This document shows, one piece after another, positions 17,965 through 26,655 of a stretch of 64,000 bases of DNA. A program made the translations under genes and the position numbers. Source of the DNA: Streptomyces marispadix (GTDB lineage: Bacteria > Actinomycetota > Actinomycetes > Streptomycetales > Streptomycetaceae); contig NZ_JAKWJU010000002.1 in NCBI RefSeq assembly GCF_022524345.1, forward strand, positions 4,626,501-4,690,500, in the 5' to 3' direction. Below the pieces are notes generated by a model. It was not told where the DNA came from. It ran no database searches and saw only the letters and a program-made list of their open reading frames with translations. How positions within the stretch are numbered: position 1 is the stretch's first letter; each line of letters opens with the position of its first letter.

Positions 17965-18070
17965 GTATGGCTCCTGGGGGACGGTGGACTGTAGCGGGTC
18001 CCAAGATAATGCGCGCACGAGAGGCGACCGCGGCCGGTCGCAGCGCATGCGGCGGCCGGGCCTGCGGCAG

Positions 18071-18102
18071 CGCAGACGCAGGGCCGCGCAGACGCAGGGC
18101 CG
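18071..18102. repeat. Perfect 16-bp tandem duplication
   Basis: CGCAGACGCAGGGCCG occurs twice without a break, in the promoter region between the DUF6104 and Trypco1 genes. A further partial repeat, GCGGTGACRCA, follows at about 18103-18128. Confidence 0.85.
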
Positions 18103-18154
18103 CGGTGACGCACCGGCAGCGGTGACACAGGGGAGACGAAGGGGAGGGGCGCCC

Positions 18155-18589
18155 GTGGAACGGGACGTTCGTGTACAGGAGATCGAACTGCCGGGCGGGG
18201 AGCGGGTGCTGGCATCCGTGAGCGTGCTGGAGCCCGGCCGTGTTCCGGGCGGCGGCAGCGGCGGGTACGCAGACGGAGCCTACGAGGGCGGAGCCTACGA
18301 GGACGGCCGGTACGAAGAGGAGGAGTACGAGTTCGAGGACACGGGGGCGTTCGACGGGCTGAGCGCCCGTGTCGACCAGCTCAACGAGCTTGTCAGCGGC
18401 GTCGGTTCGGCCGTGCTGAACGCGGCACGCTCAGCGCGCCCGGACGAGGTCAGCGCCACCTTCGGCATCGAACTCGCGGCCAAACCGGGCAGGGCGGTGG
18501 CGATGCTCGCCGACGGGCAGGTGAAGGGGGCGATCTCGGTGACCTTGACCTGGAAACAGGGGGCAGAAACGCGGCAGCATGAACAGTAA
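18155..18589 (+). CDS. Trypsin-co-occurring domain 1 (Trypco1, CU044_2847 family) protein
   Basis: The 144-residue protein has two conserved blocks: an N-terminal strand set (IELPGGERVLASVSV) and a C-terminal block (DEVSATFGIELAAKPGRAVAM, split by LADGQVKGAISVTLTW). These match the small Trypco1 domain defined by its co-occurrence with trypsin-like proteases in bacterial conflict systems. Between the blocks lies a Tyr/Asp/Glu/Gly-rich stretch (about 33-63) with repeated AYEGG/AYEDG units. The GTG at 18155 follows GGGGAGGGG. It is the first gene of the conflict island and is followed by a trypsin-VMAP fusion, as expected for the family. It is likely a partner or regulator of that protease. Confidence 0.82.
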   Translation: MERDVRVQEIELPGGERVLASVSVLEPGRVPGGGSGGYADGAYEGGAYEDGRYEEEEYEFEDTGAFDGLSARVDQLNELVSGVGSAVLNAARSARPDEVSATFGIELAAKPGRAVAMLADGQVKGAISVTLTWKQGAETRQHEQ

Positions 18590-18721
18590 TCTTGTCCAGC
18601 ACACGTCTCCGGCGGGAGAGTTCGGGGGAACGGGGGTGGAGACGATCACTGTCTGCGAGGGACGGGCCGGGATGCCCGTTCGAGGACGGCCGGCCCGGAC
18701 GGCACGACTCGGCTTGCTGCC

Positions 18722-20893
18722 GTGCGCCGTGCGTGTCCCGTGAGCGCCGTCGAGAGCGCCGTGCGCTCGGCGGTCGTACGGATTGGTGCACCCGGCGACG
18801 GGTACAACGGCGAAGACGGCGGCCCGCGTGCGGAGTTCTGGGGCAGCGGCTTCTTCATCGCGCCGGGCTGGGTGCTGACCAGCGCGCACGTCGTGGCCGA
18901 GGGGAGAGGTGCCGTGTGGAGGGGTGATCGCGTCATCGGCATCACCACGGAAAGCGGCGAGAAGCTCGTGGCGGAGCTAGCGTGTGCCCTTCCCCGGCCC
19001 TCCGCAGCCGACCAGCGGACCGGTCCCTGGGCCGACCCCGACCTCGCACTCTTACGGGTCCCGGAGGAGCCTGCCGCCTCTCCTCCCAACGCCCTCTGGC
19101 TGAGCGACCGTTCGGCGCTGAACTCGGCCCACGTGGAGCTGTTCGGCTACTCCTCCGCCCTCGGCGCCGATGTGGCGTATGTGCAGGGTTCCGGGCGGGC
19201 CAGCGCCGGCGCCGGCGGCCCGATGATGCTGGAGGGCACCTACGTCCCGGCGGGCTGTTCGGGCGGCCCCGTAGTGGACCGGGACCGCGGCAGCGTCATC
19301 GGGGTCAACAAGGGCCGTGCGCGGGACGGCAGCCATGTCGTGCGGGCCACGCCGATCACCGCGCTGCGCCGGTTCTGCGAGGAGGGAGCGCGGGAGGCGG
19401 CGGCATGGCGGGAGGCGCTGCGCGCTCACGACCGGCACCACCTGGAGCGCTTCCTGGCTCTCGACTGGAGCTGGCCGAGGGAGCAGTTCCTGCGTGAGCA
19501 GCAGCGTGACCCCGGCGGGTACGCGAGCGGTTTCACCGCCTACGACCGTGCCGAACTCTTCGGCCGCTTCGCCGAGTTGCCGCCGCCGGTCAGCGCCGGA
19601 GAGGTGCTGGAGATGGTGGAGGAGGCACGCCGCGACGTACGCCGGGAGACATTCAGGCTCCACATCCACTCGCCCCGTAGCTGGCGCGAGGGAGTCGGGC
19701 TGCTCTACGACATGCACGACGGCAGCGCCTCGGGCGGCGAGAGCAGCCGCGACCGGGAGCGTGCGGCGGTGGTGCTGTACGCGGCACGCGTGTGCCAGGC
19801 CCTCTCCGCGCCCGGCCGCACGGTGCCGCGGCAGCGCACGGCTTCGGCCGATGAGCGGGCCGCCCAACAGACCGACCCCCTCGCGGAGTTGAAGGCATGG
19901 GTCGGCAACGTGAAGGCATGGGTCGGCAACGCAGCGGTGACCCTGCCGAACGGGATCGACAGGGAGCTGGTGCAGAGCATCCTGGACAGCGCCGTGGCCG
20001 GGCACGGCCCCCGCGCCTCGTACGCCGACGTGCTCGTGGAGATCGACCCCGACCTGTACGGCACCCACCCGTGGCGGATCAAGCTCGTACAGGAGGACGG
20101 CCAGGTCACGCCCGTACGGCAGAGTGAGACCGGCGTGCCGCGCGCCGAGCTGGAACGGGACATCCGCGCCGCGCTCGCCGACGCCCTCGACAAGGGCGAC
20201 ATCGGCGAACACCTCGCCGCCGTGGACTTCATGCTGCCGCGTGCGATGTTCGACGAGCCCGTGGAGATGTGGCGGGCCAGGGTGGCGAGCCCGGACGAGC
20301 CGTTCAGCCCGCACACGCTGCCGCTGGGCCACCGGCGCACGGTGGCGCTGCGCGACCGGCACCGCTGGATGCAGCGGGAGCGCATCCCGGAGTGGCACCA
20401 GCGCTGGCGCGTCATCAAGAAGGGGCACATGGAGGCGGTCCCGCTGTGTCTGGGCACGGGCGACGGCGGAGACGGAGGGCTCCATCACACGCAGCACGAG
20501 AGCGAGTTGGCCGCATACGGCAGGCTGCGAAGCGCCGAGCCGCACGCCGTCCCCGTGCACTGCACGCGTGCGGGCAGCGGGCAGGGAGCGGTGGCGCTGG
20601 GCGTGGCGCTGGGGGCGGGGCACCCGGTCGTACTGTGGCGGCGCTGCGACGAACAGCACTCGGACTGCGCCGAGTTCCACGAACGGGCCGCGGAGCTGCT
20701 GAACTCCGCGCGGTCCGCAGGAGCCCCCGAGAGCCTGCGGGAACTCGTGCGCGACCTGCGCAACCAGAACGCCGGTCCCGATGTCTCAAAGCCCGCAACT
20801 GCCTGGGCCGGAGAGCTCGTTCTCCTTTACGATCCGCCGCAAGGCCCGCAACTTGCCGACGAACCGCTCCGAGCGCCGCCACTTCGCCCGTAG
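18722..20893 (+). CDS. Trypsin-like serine protease fused to VMAP-C domain (vWA-MoxR conflict system effector)
   Basis: Residues 10-225 form a trypsin-like protease with a complete triad: His56 (LTSAHVV), Asp107 (DPDLALLRV) and Ser180 (PAGCSGGPVV). After a helical middle, the C-terminal 300 residues match the VMAP-C domain, including AAVDFMLPRAMFDEPVEMW. VMAP proteins work with a vWA protein and a MoxR ATPase, encoded next, in predicted NTP-dependent defence or self/non-self systems; here the protease would be the effector. An in-frame 21-bp tandem duplication gives KAWVGNVKAWVGN. The start is uncertain: GTG 18722 or GTG 18740, neither with a good ribosome site. There is no signal peptide, so it acts in the cytoplasm. 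Confidence 0.82.
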   Translation: MRRACPVSAVESAVRSAVVRIGAPGDGYNGEDGGPRAEFWGSGFFIAPGWVLTSAHVVAEGRGAVWRGDRVIGITTESGEKLVAELACALPRPSAADQRTGPWADPDLALLRVPEEPAASPPNALWLSDRSALNSAHVELFGYSSALGADVAYVQGSGRASAGAGGPMMLEGTYVPAGCSGGPVVDRDRGSVIGVNKGRARDGSHVVRATPITALRRFCEEGAREAAAWREALRAHDRHHLERFLALDWSWPREQFLREQQRDPGGYASGFTAYDRAELFGRFAELPPPVSAGEVLEMVEEARRDVRRETFRLHIHSPRSWREGVGLLYDMHDGSASGGESSRDRERAAVVLYAARVCQALSAPGRTVPRQRTASADERAAQQTDPLAELKAWVGNVKAWVGNAAVTLPNGIDRELVQSILDSAVAGHGPRASYADVLVEIDPDLYGTHPWRIKLVQEDGQVTPVRQSETGVPRAELERDIRAALADALDKGDIGEHLAAVDFMLPRAMFDEPVEMWRARVASPDEPFSPHTLPLGHRRTVALRDRHRWMQRERIPEWHQRWRVIKKGHMEAVPLCLGTGDGGDGGLHHTQHESELAAYGRLRSAEPHAVPVHCTRAGSGQGAVALGVALGAGHPVVLWRRCDEQHSDCAEFHERAAELLNSARSAGAPESLRELVRDLRNQNAGPDVSKPATAWAGELVLLYDPPQGPQLADEPLRAPPLRP
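19891..19932. repeat. In-frame 21-bp tandem duplication in the protease-VMAP gene
   Basis: Two units beginning GAAGGCATGGGTCGGCAACG, 20 of 21 bases equal, encode KAWVGNV and KAWVGNA. Near identity at the DNA level suggests a recent event. Confidence 0.9.
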
Positions 20894-20968
20894 CCTCGGG
20901 CACACCGCCCGCCTACGACCGACGTCCCGACGACCCGACCAGGACCGGAACAGCACAAGGAGCTCACA

Positions 20969-21988
20969 GTGAGCGATTGGCGAATCTACCGGGGAGCGGG
21001 TCTCCCGCACGACGGCGCCGGGCGGTTACCCGCCCCGCCGCCCTGGAGGGACTTCACCCTCTCCGGGGGCTCGGGGCCCGGCGACGAGGGAGACGCGGCC
21101 CGACGGCTGGGCGTACAGCGGCAGTTGGTCGAGAACCTCCACCCCCGCCCCGAAGAGGTCGAGGCCGTCAACGCCGCCCTCTATCTGCGCCGCCCGCTGC
21201 TGGTGACCGGCAACCCCGGCACCGGCAAGTCGACGCTCGCACACGCCGTAGCGCACGAACTGAAGCTCGGCCGGGTGCTGCGCTGGCCCATCGTCAGCCG
21301 CACCACCCTCCAGGACGGGCTCTATCACTACGACGCCATCGGCCGGCTCCAGGACGTACAGCTCGACAGGGCCGTCGAGGGAGAACGGGCCGAACGTCCG
21401 CCCATCGGCTCCTATGTGCGGCTCGGCCCGCTCGGCACCGCGCTGCTGCCGCGTCCCGAGGGCCAGGAGGCACTGCCGCGGGTGCTCCTCGTCGACGAAC
21501 TCGACAAGAGCGACATCGACCTCCCCAACGATCTCCTGAACGTGCTGGAGGAGGGCGAGTTCACGATCCGGGAACTGGAACGCAGCGCCGACCGTGAGCC
21601 CGTCAGCGAGGTGCTCACCGACGACGGCGACAAGGTGGCCGTCACCGGCGGCCGGGTCCGCTGCACGACCTTCCCCTTCATCGTCCTGACGTCCAACGGC
21701 GAACGGGACTTCCCGGCCGCGCTGTTGCGCCGCTGCATCCAGCTCGAACTCAAGCCGCCCACCGACAAGCAGCTCGCCGCCATGATCACCGCCCATCTCG
21801 GCGAGGAGGCGCTCGCCGAGGGCGAGGAGCACATCCGGCGCTTCCTGGAGCGCGACGCCGGCCAGGTAGTCGCCACGGACCAGCTCCTCAACGCCCTGTT
21901 CCTGACCCAACGGGCGGCAGGAGCCGAGCGGGTGACGCGCAGCCGTCTCGCGGAGATGCTGCTGCGCCCGCTGGACCGCCCGAGGTGA
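20969..21988 (+). CDS. MoxR-type AAA+ ATPase of the conflict system
   Basis: The 339-residue AAA+ protein has Walker A GNPGTGKST (about residues 80-88), Walker B RVLLVDELDKSD and sensor 1 FIVLTSNGERDFP, with arginine finger RRC after it. These are features of MoxR/RavA-type ATPases that remodel protein partners through vWA proteins. The GTG at 20969 follows AAGGAG. It is 75 bases after the trypsin-VMAP gene and six bases before the vWA gene. The position and motifs fit the ATPase of a vWA-MoxR-VMAP triad. Confidence 0.88.
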   Translation: MSDWRIYRGAGLPHDGAGRLPAPPPWRDFTLSGGSGPGDEGDAARRLGVQRQLVENLHPRPEEVEAVNAALYLRRPLLVTGNPGTGKSTLAHAVAHELKLGRVLRWPIVSRTTLQDGLYHYDAIGRLQDVQLDRAVEGERAERPPIGSYVRLGPLGTALLPRPEGQEALPRVLLVDELDKSDIDLPNDLLNVLEEGEFTIRELERSADREPVSEVLTDDGDKVAVTGGRVRCTTFPFIVLTSNGERDFPAALLRRCIQLELKPPTDKQLAAMITAHLGEEALAEGEEHIRRFLERDAGQVVATDQLLNALFLTQRAAGAERVTRSRLAEMLLRPLDRPR

Positions 21989-21994
21989 TGGGGG

Positions 21995-24900
21995 ATGCAC
22001 CCGAGCGGGCTCCCGAACCGCGCCCCGTCGCGGCTGACCGAACTCGTCTCTCGGATGCGCGAGGCAGGCTGGGAGCCAACGGCCGAGGAGGTGGCCGAGG
22101 CGCTGTGGCTCGCCCGGTGGGCCGGCACCGGCGTGCACGAGACGGTGACCGCCGACCCTGCCCCGGACGGCGACCGGGAACGGCGGTCGGCGGCGGAGCC
22201 GTCCGGGCACCGGGAGCCTCCGGCGGACAGGCGCGCACCCGGCAATGAGATCGGGCCCGGGGCTCCGGCAGAGCGCGCGGCCTCGCTGTCCACCGTGTCG
22301 CTCTACGCACCCGACCGTCACGGCGGTGCTCCGAGCAGCGCGTTCCCCGTGCGCGCTCCCGCGGCCAGCACCCTGCCGGGTCTGCTGGGGCTTCAGCGTG
22401 CGATGCGCCCGCTGCTGGGCTACCGGCCCCGGCTGCCGTCGGTGCCGCGCGTACTGGACGAGGCCGCGAGCGCCGAACTGAGCGCCCGCAGCGGTGCCGT
22501 GCGTCCCGTCTTCGGCCCGGCGCGGCGGCCCGAGACCGAACTTCTGCTGCTGATGGACGCGTCGGCGACGACCTCGGTATGGCAGCTCACCTTCGACAAG
22601 CTCCGCCAGACCTGTGAACGACTCGGTGCCTTCCGCGACGTCCAGGCCCTCTGCCTGCACCGCGGCTCCGACAGGACGCCGCTCATCGGCACCGGGCCCG
22701 ACCCCTCAGCCACCCGGCTGCGCCCTGCCGACCAGTACCGGGACACCACCGGGCGGAGGCTGACGCTCGTACTCAGCGACTGCGTGGGCCCCCTGTGGCA
22801 GGACGGCGGAGCGCAGCGGATGCTGCACCGCTGGGCGGGCGGTTCGCCGCTGGCCGTCGTGCAGCCGCTGCCCCCTCGGCTGTGGCCGCGCACGGCTCTG
22901 CCGGGCGAGCCCGGGCTGCTCATACGCGACAAGGGGCCCGGCGGCCCCGTCACCTTCGAGCCGGACGGCTACGGACGGCTGCCCGCGCACGATGCGCTGC
23001 CGGTGCCCGTACTTCTGCCCACGCCCGCCGCGCTGGGCAGATGGGCCCGGCTGCTGGGCGGCGAAGGACGTCAGACGGTGCGCGGCGCCGCGGCCTGGGT
23101 GACGTCCCGGCACCATGCGATGCCGGCGCCTTCGTCGTCGCACGGTGCCGACGCCCGCGATCTGCTCAACGCCTTCCGGGCGTCCGCTTCCCCCGGCGCG
23201 CTCGACCTGGCGGTGCATCTGGCCGCCGTACCGCTCGTGCTGCCCGTCATCCAGCTCGTACAGGAGGCGATGTTCCCCGACACGGGGCCCATGGAGCTGG
23301 CGGAGGTGCTGCTGAGCGGGCTGCTGGAACGGCTTCCGGACGTCGAGGACTCGCCGGGGCCCCGCTACGACTTCATACCGGGAGTGCAGAACCTGCTGCT
23401 CCAGTCCCTCGACCAGGGAGCGGCCGAACTGGTGCTCAAGCACCTCTCGGAGTACGTCACCAAGCGCTTCGGCAAGGGCACCCGCAACTTCCCCGCGATG
23501 GCCGTCGCCCAGCTCAGCGGGCGCTTCACCGGCATGGAGAGCGAGCACCCGGAACCGGAGGAGCCGGGGGACGACGAGGGGGAGCTGGGGGAGGAGCTGT
23601 TCGCCGAGATCCCGGCCCGGGTGGTGCAGTGGTACCGGCCCGTACGGCCGTTGCCGGACCAACTCAAGGACGCGGAACGGCTGTTGGACCAGTGGCGTGT
23701 GCAGCGCGACAGCAAGCTGCTGCGCGAGGCACACGAGGTCACCGAGGGTGTGCTGCTCGCCGAGGACAGCGGGCGGGCCCGCCGGGTGCTCGGCCGGGTG
23801 CTGTTCGCGCAGGCGGGAACCCCCGAGGTGCGGCGTGACCCCGAGCGCCGCAGGAAGCTGCTGACGCGTGCCGAGCAGTTGCTGTCAGGAGAGGGCCCGG
23901 AAGGCGCGGCGACCGTACTGGCCCGCGCCGGAGTACGGCACGAACTGTGGCGCATGGACGGCGACTCGGACTGGCTGCATGCCGTGGCGCGCGATCTGAG
24001 CGACCCCCTGGAGGACGAGCGGTCCACCCCCGCGACGCAGGAGGACCGGCGCGTACGGCTGGGACGTGCCCTGCTCGACCTCGCCCGTACGGAACGCAAT
24101 CAGGAGGCAGCCGCGGAGTACGCCACAGCCGCGGCCGGCGAACTGCGCGCCGCCGCAGGCCTGTCCGAGGCGGCCGGCGTCTCCGCTCAGCGGCGGGGCG
24201 CCGTGCTGCTGGACCTCGTCGCCGCCCTGCGCCTGACAGGCCGCTCCGAGCACACGAGGCTGCTGCGCCTGCTCGCCGACGCGGAGCCCGCCGTGCGGGC
24301 CGACCCCGCGGCCCCCGGCGGCCGGAACCTGCTGCTGCGATGGACCGGCACCCGGGCCCAGGTGTACCGCGAGGCCGGCGACTTGCAGGCCGCCGACCAG
24401 GCGTACGAGGAGGCCGCCGAGCTGACCGCACGGGACACCCCGCAGCGCTGCGAACTCTTCATCGAGTGGGGCGAGGCGCGGCTGCTGCGGCACGACGACC
24501 CGTACGGCGCCGAGGGCATCCTGCGCGAGGCGCTGACCGGAGCCCCGGCGAGCGGACGGCTGCCCGCCCGCGCCCAACTGCTGCTCGGCCGGGCCTTGGT
24601 GCGCCGCTGGCAGCGGGGGCACTTCCTGCCCGACCTGTTCGAGGGCAGTCATCTGCTGGAACTGGCCGCACGTCAGTCGCCGGACGCGGTGCAGCGCGCC
24701 GAGAGCTGGCGGCGGCTGGGCGACGCCGGGTTGGAATTCCCGGACGCGAGGCCGCCGTTCGCACAGGCCGAACGGTGTTATCGGACCGCGCTGACCGAGG
24801 CACGCGAGACCCCTGGAGCGCGCCGCACCGGTTCCGTGGAGGCCGCCCGCGCCCTGCACGCACTGGCCGCGCTGTACGAGCGGTGCGATGAGCCGCGCAA

Positions 24901-25042
24901 GGCACTGGCCGCGTACCGGGAGGCCGCCGAGGAGTGGCACCTGCTGGCCGGCACGCTCACGCCCGTTCCCAGAGGGGAGGCCGGACGCACCCGCGAACGG
25001 ATCGCCGCGCTGGAGACCGGTACGGCGGGCGGGGCCGAATGA
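21995..25042 (+). CDS. SAV_2336-type vWA protein with C-terminal TPR region
   Basis: This 1015-residue protein begins with the short N-terminal motif of the SAV_2336 family (MREAGWEPTAEEVAEALWLA, 21-40). After a Pro-rich linker comes a von Willebrand A-like domain (about 175-330), whose MIDAS is DASAT (Asp188, Ser190, Thr192), with LVLSDCVGP (Asp262) as the later metal-site loop. The C-terminal half (about 560-1000) is Ala/Leu/Arg-rich helical repeats like TPR. It should bridge the MoxR ATPase and the VMAP effector. The start ATG has GGTGATGGGGG before it, and the stop overlaps an ATG of the next small frame (ATGA). Confidence 0.82.
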   Translation: MHPSGLPNRAPSRLTELVSRMREAGWEPTAEEVAEALWLARWAGTGVHETVTADPAPDGDRERRSAAEPSGHREPPADRRAPGNEIGPGAPAERAASLSTVSLYAPDRHGGAPSSAFPVRAPAASTLPGLLGLQRAMRPLLGYRPRLPSVPRVLDEAASAELSARSGAVRPVFGPARRPETELLLLMDASATTSVWQLTFDKLRQTCERLGAFRDVQALCLHRGSDRTPLIGTGPDPSATRLRPADQYRDTTGRRLTLVLSDCVGPLWQDGGAQRMLHRWAGGSPLAVVQPLPPRLWPRTALPGEPGLLIRDKGPGGPVTFEPDGYGRLPAHDALPVPVLLPTPAALGRWARLLGGEGRQTVRGAAAWVTSRHHAMPAPSSSHGADARDLLNAFRASASPGALDLAVHLAAVPLVLPVIQLVQEAMFPDTGPMELAEVLLSGLLERLPDVEDSPGPRYDFIPGVQNLLLQSLDQGAAELVLKHLSEYVTKRFGKGTRNFPAMAVAQLSGRFTGMESEHPEPEEPGDDEGELGEELFAEIPARVVQWYRPVRPLPDQLKDAERLLDQWRVQRDSKLLREAHEVTEGVLLAEDSGRARRVLGRVLFAQAGTPEVRRDPERRRKLLTRAEQLLSGEGPEGAATVLARAGVRHELWRMDGDSDWLHAVARDLSDPLEDERSTPATQEDRRVRLGRALLDLARTERNQEAAAEYATAAAGELRAAAGLSEAAGVSAQRRGAVLLDLVAALRLTGRSEHTRLLRLLADAEPAVRADPAAPGGRNLLLRWTGTRAQVYREAGDLQAADQAYEEAAELTARDTPQRCELFIEWGEARLLRHDDPYGAEGILREALTGAPASGRLPARAQLLLGRALVRRWQRGHFLPDLFEGSHLLELAARQSPDAVQRAESWRRLGDAGLEFPDARPPFAQAERCYRTALTEARETPGARRTGSVEAARALHALAALYERCDEPRKALAAYREAAEEWHLLAGTLTPVPRGEAGRTRERIAALETGTAGGAE

Positions 25043-25143
25043 CAGCCAATCCAGGACCGAACAGGTTTCCGTATCCGGGGCCTCGGGAAGGACAACAGCC
25101 GCTGAGGAGCCTCCTGGATGGGGCCACGGGGAGGGAGAGCACA

Positions 25144-25386
25144 GTGCCGAAGCACACTGATGCCGAACTGGTCGTGGAGAGAGCGGAGTACGCGCTTGCG
25201 CCGCCGCTCCCCGACCTCTCCGGCGTCGACCTGCGCACCCTGCGCCTGATGGACACCCCCGACCTCACCGCGGCGGTGGCCCACGTGCTGCGCGGGCCGG
25301 GGGAGTCGGGCGAGCTCTTCAAGCAGAACGGGGACGAACGCCGCGCCGGTGAAGCCCCGAACAGGACTGGACGCTGTGGCGGCTGA
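25144..25386 (+). CDS. Small RiPP-precursor-like protein next to the aKG-HExxH hydroxylase
   Basis: The 80-residue product has a leader-like block, LPDLSGVDLRTLRLMDTPDL, close in style to leaders of FxSxx-COOH peptides (DLSxVxLxxL, then a helix with VLR). The tail is charged and ends NRTGRCGG instead of FxSxx. GTG 25144 follows GGGAGGGAGAG closely and is preferred. A coupled ATG at 25039, overlapping the vWA stop, would add 35 residues. It lies three bases before the aKG-HExxH gene. It may be the hydroxylase's substrate. No radical-SAM (FxsB) gene is near. Function is inferred from context only. Confidence 0.6.
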   Translation: MPKHTDAELVVERAEYALAPPLPDLSGVDLRTLRLMDTPDLTAAVAHVLRGPGESGELFKQNGDERRAGEAPNRTGRCGG

Positions 25387-25389
25387 CCG

Positions 25390-26589
25390 GTGCGCGTGAC
25401 AGCGCAACAGCTGTGGCTCCTCGGCCGGACCCGCGCACAACCGGGAGACGTGGACGCCCACCTGCGGGTGGTTCACCACCACCGGCTGCTGCTGCTCAAG
25501 TCGCTGTACGAGCGGGTGAACGCCGAGCGTGACACGCTCCCGGCCTCGGCGTTACGGGACTTCGCCGCCCACTGGGAGCTGCTGGAGCGGGCGGAGGCGC
25601 ACTCTCCGGGCAGCACCCGGCACGCCCTGGCGTACCCGACCGTCGGCAGCAGGCTGGTGCGAGCGCTCTACGCGCGTGAACCGGGGGCCTTCGGCGCGGA
25701 ACTGGCTCTGATCGGCCAGATCGCCGCCGCCGCCGCGTTACGGTCCGGCTGCCCCTTCGAACTCGTACTGCCCGCGCCGGAAGGGGAGTTGGTGCTCCCC
25801 GGCGTCGGCGGCTACGAGTGCCCCTCCGGAGAGTTACGGCTGGAGGTGGACGCCGGCGCCGGTCCGGAACCGGCGAGGGCGCCCGCGCAGTTGCCGGGCG
25901 GGCACACCGTGCTCGACGACATCGACCCCTGTCACACGCCACCGGACGGCGGGCTGTCGCAGCCTCCCGCCGCGCACACCGCAGCGGCGAGCCAGTGGTG
26001 GTCACCGCTGTGGCGCGAGGCGATGGACCTGCTGTTCGCCGCCGACCCGCAGCGGGCCCGCGAAGTCGCGGCGCTGACCCGCTGCCTGGTACCGCTCACC
26101 CCCCTGCCCGAAGGGCCGGAGAACCTCTACAGCGCCACCCTTCGCGCGTCACCCGGCGCGGTGCTGACCACGCCGCCCGAGGACGCCTCCGTGCTGGCGG
26201 AGGTACTCGTACACGAGATCCAGCACACCAAGCTGGCCGTGCTGTGCGATCTGACTCCGCTCTACTTTCCGGGCGGCCCGGCCGTACACAAGGTGCCCTG
26301 GCGCACCGACCCGCGTCCCATCGGCGGACTGCTCCAGGGCGCCTACGCCCATCTGGCGCTCACCGACCTCTGGCACCGGATCGCCGGCACCCGCGGCACG
26401 GGTGTCCCCGCAACGGTCCGAAGAGCCGCGCGGAGCCGCCACAGGGAGTATCGCGATCAGGTCGCCGAGGTCCTTCCCACGCTCGCGGAATCGGCCGAAC
26501 TCACCGACAATGGACGGGAGTTGGTGAGCGGGATGGCGGCGCACCACAGGCGGCTCGGCAGCGCGGGCAATTCGGTGACAATGCGGTGA
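25390..26589 (+). CDS. aKG-HExxH-type peptide beta-hydroxylase
   Basis: The 399-residue protein has the HEXXH metal site HEIQH (275-279) preceded by VLAEVLV, then KVPWRTDPRPIGGLLQGAYAHL (301-322, conserved Arg and HL), the pattern of the aKG-HExxH family. The N-terminal half is helical (LWLLGRTRAQPGDVDAHL, HHHRLLLLKSLYERV). Characterised relatives are iron/2-oxoglutarate enzymes that beta-hydroxylate RiPP precursor residues, often fused to or beside FxsB radical-SAM enzymes. Here no radical-SAM enzyme is present. The start is GTG 25390 or 25396, with no strong ribosome site, suggesting coupling to the precursor-like gene. Confidence 0.78.
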   Translation: MRVTAQQLWLLGRTRAQPGDVDAHLRVVHHHRLLLLKSLYERVNAERDTLPASALRDFAAHWELLERAEAHSPGSTRHALAYPTVGSRLVRALYAREPGAFGAELALIGQIAAAAALRSGCPFELVLPAPEGELVLPGVGGYECPSGELRLEVDAGAGPEPARAPAQLPGGHTVLDDIDPCHTPPDGGLSQPPAAHTAAASQWWSPLWREAMDLLFAADPQRAREVAALTRCLVPLTPLPEGPENLYSATLRASPGAVLTTPPEDASVLAEVLVHEIQHTKLAVLCDLTPLYFPGGPAVHKVPWRTDPRPIGGLLQGAYAHLALTDLWHRIAGTRGTGVPATVRRAARSRHREYRDQVAEVLPTLAESAELTDNGRELVSGMAAHHRRLGSAGNSVTMR

Positions 26590-26655
26590 GTCTCGGCGAT
26601 GGCACTCTTGGTCGCTGAAAGGCAGCCGATTCAGGAGCAGTAAGGGGAAATGCGC

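Noticed and set aside
25039..25143. Start of the precursor-like protein at the ATG overlapping the vWA stop
   Set aside because: The downstream GTG has a much stronger ribosome site and gives a typical precursor length. It remains possible and is noted in the feature.
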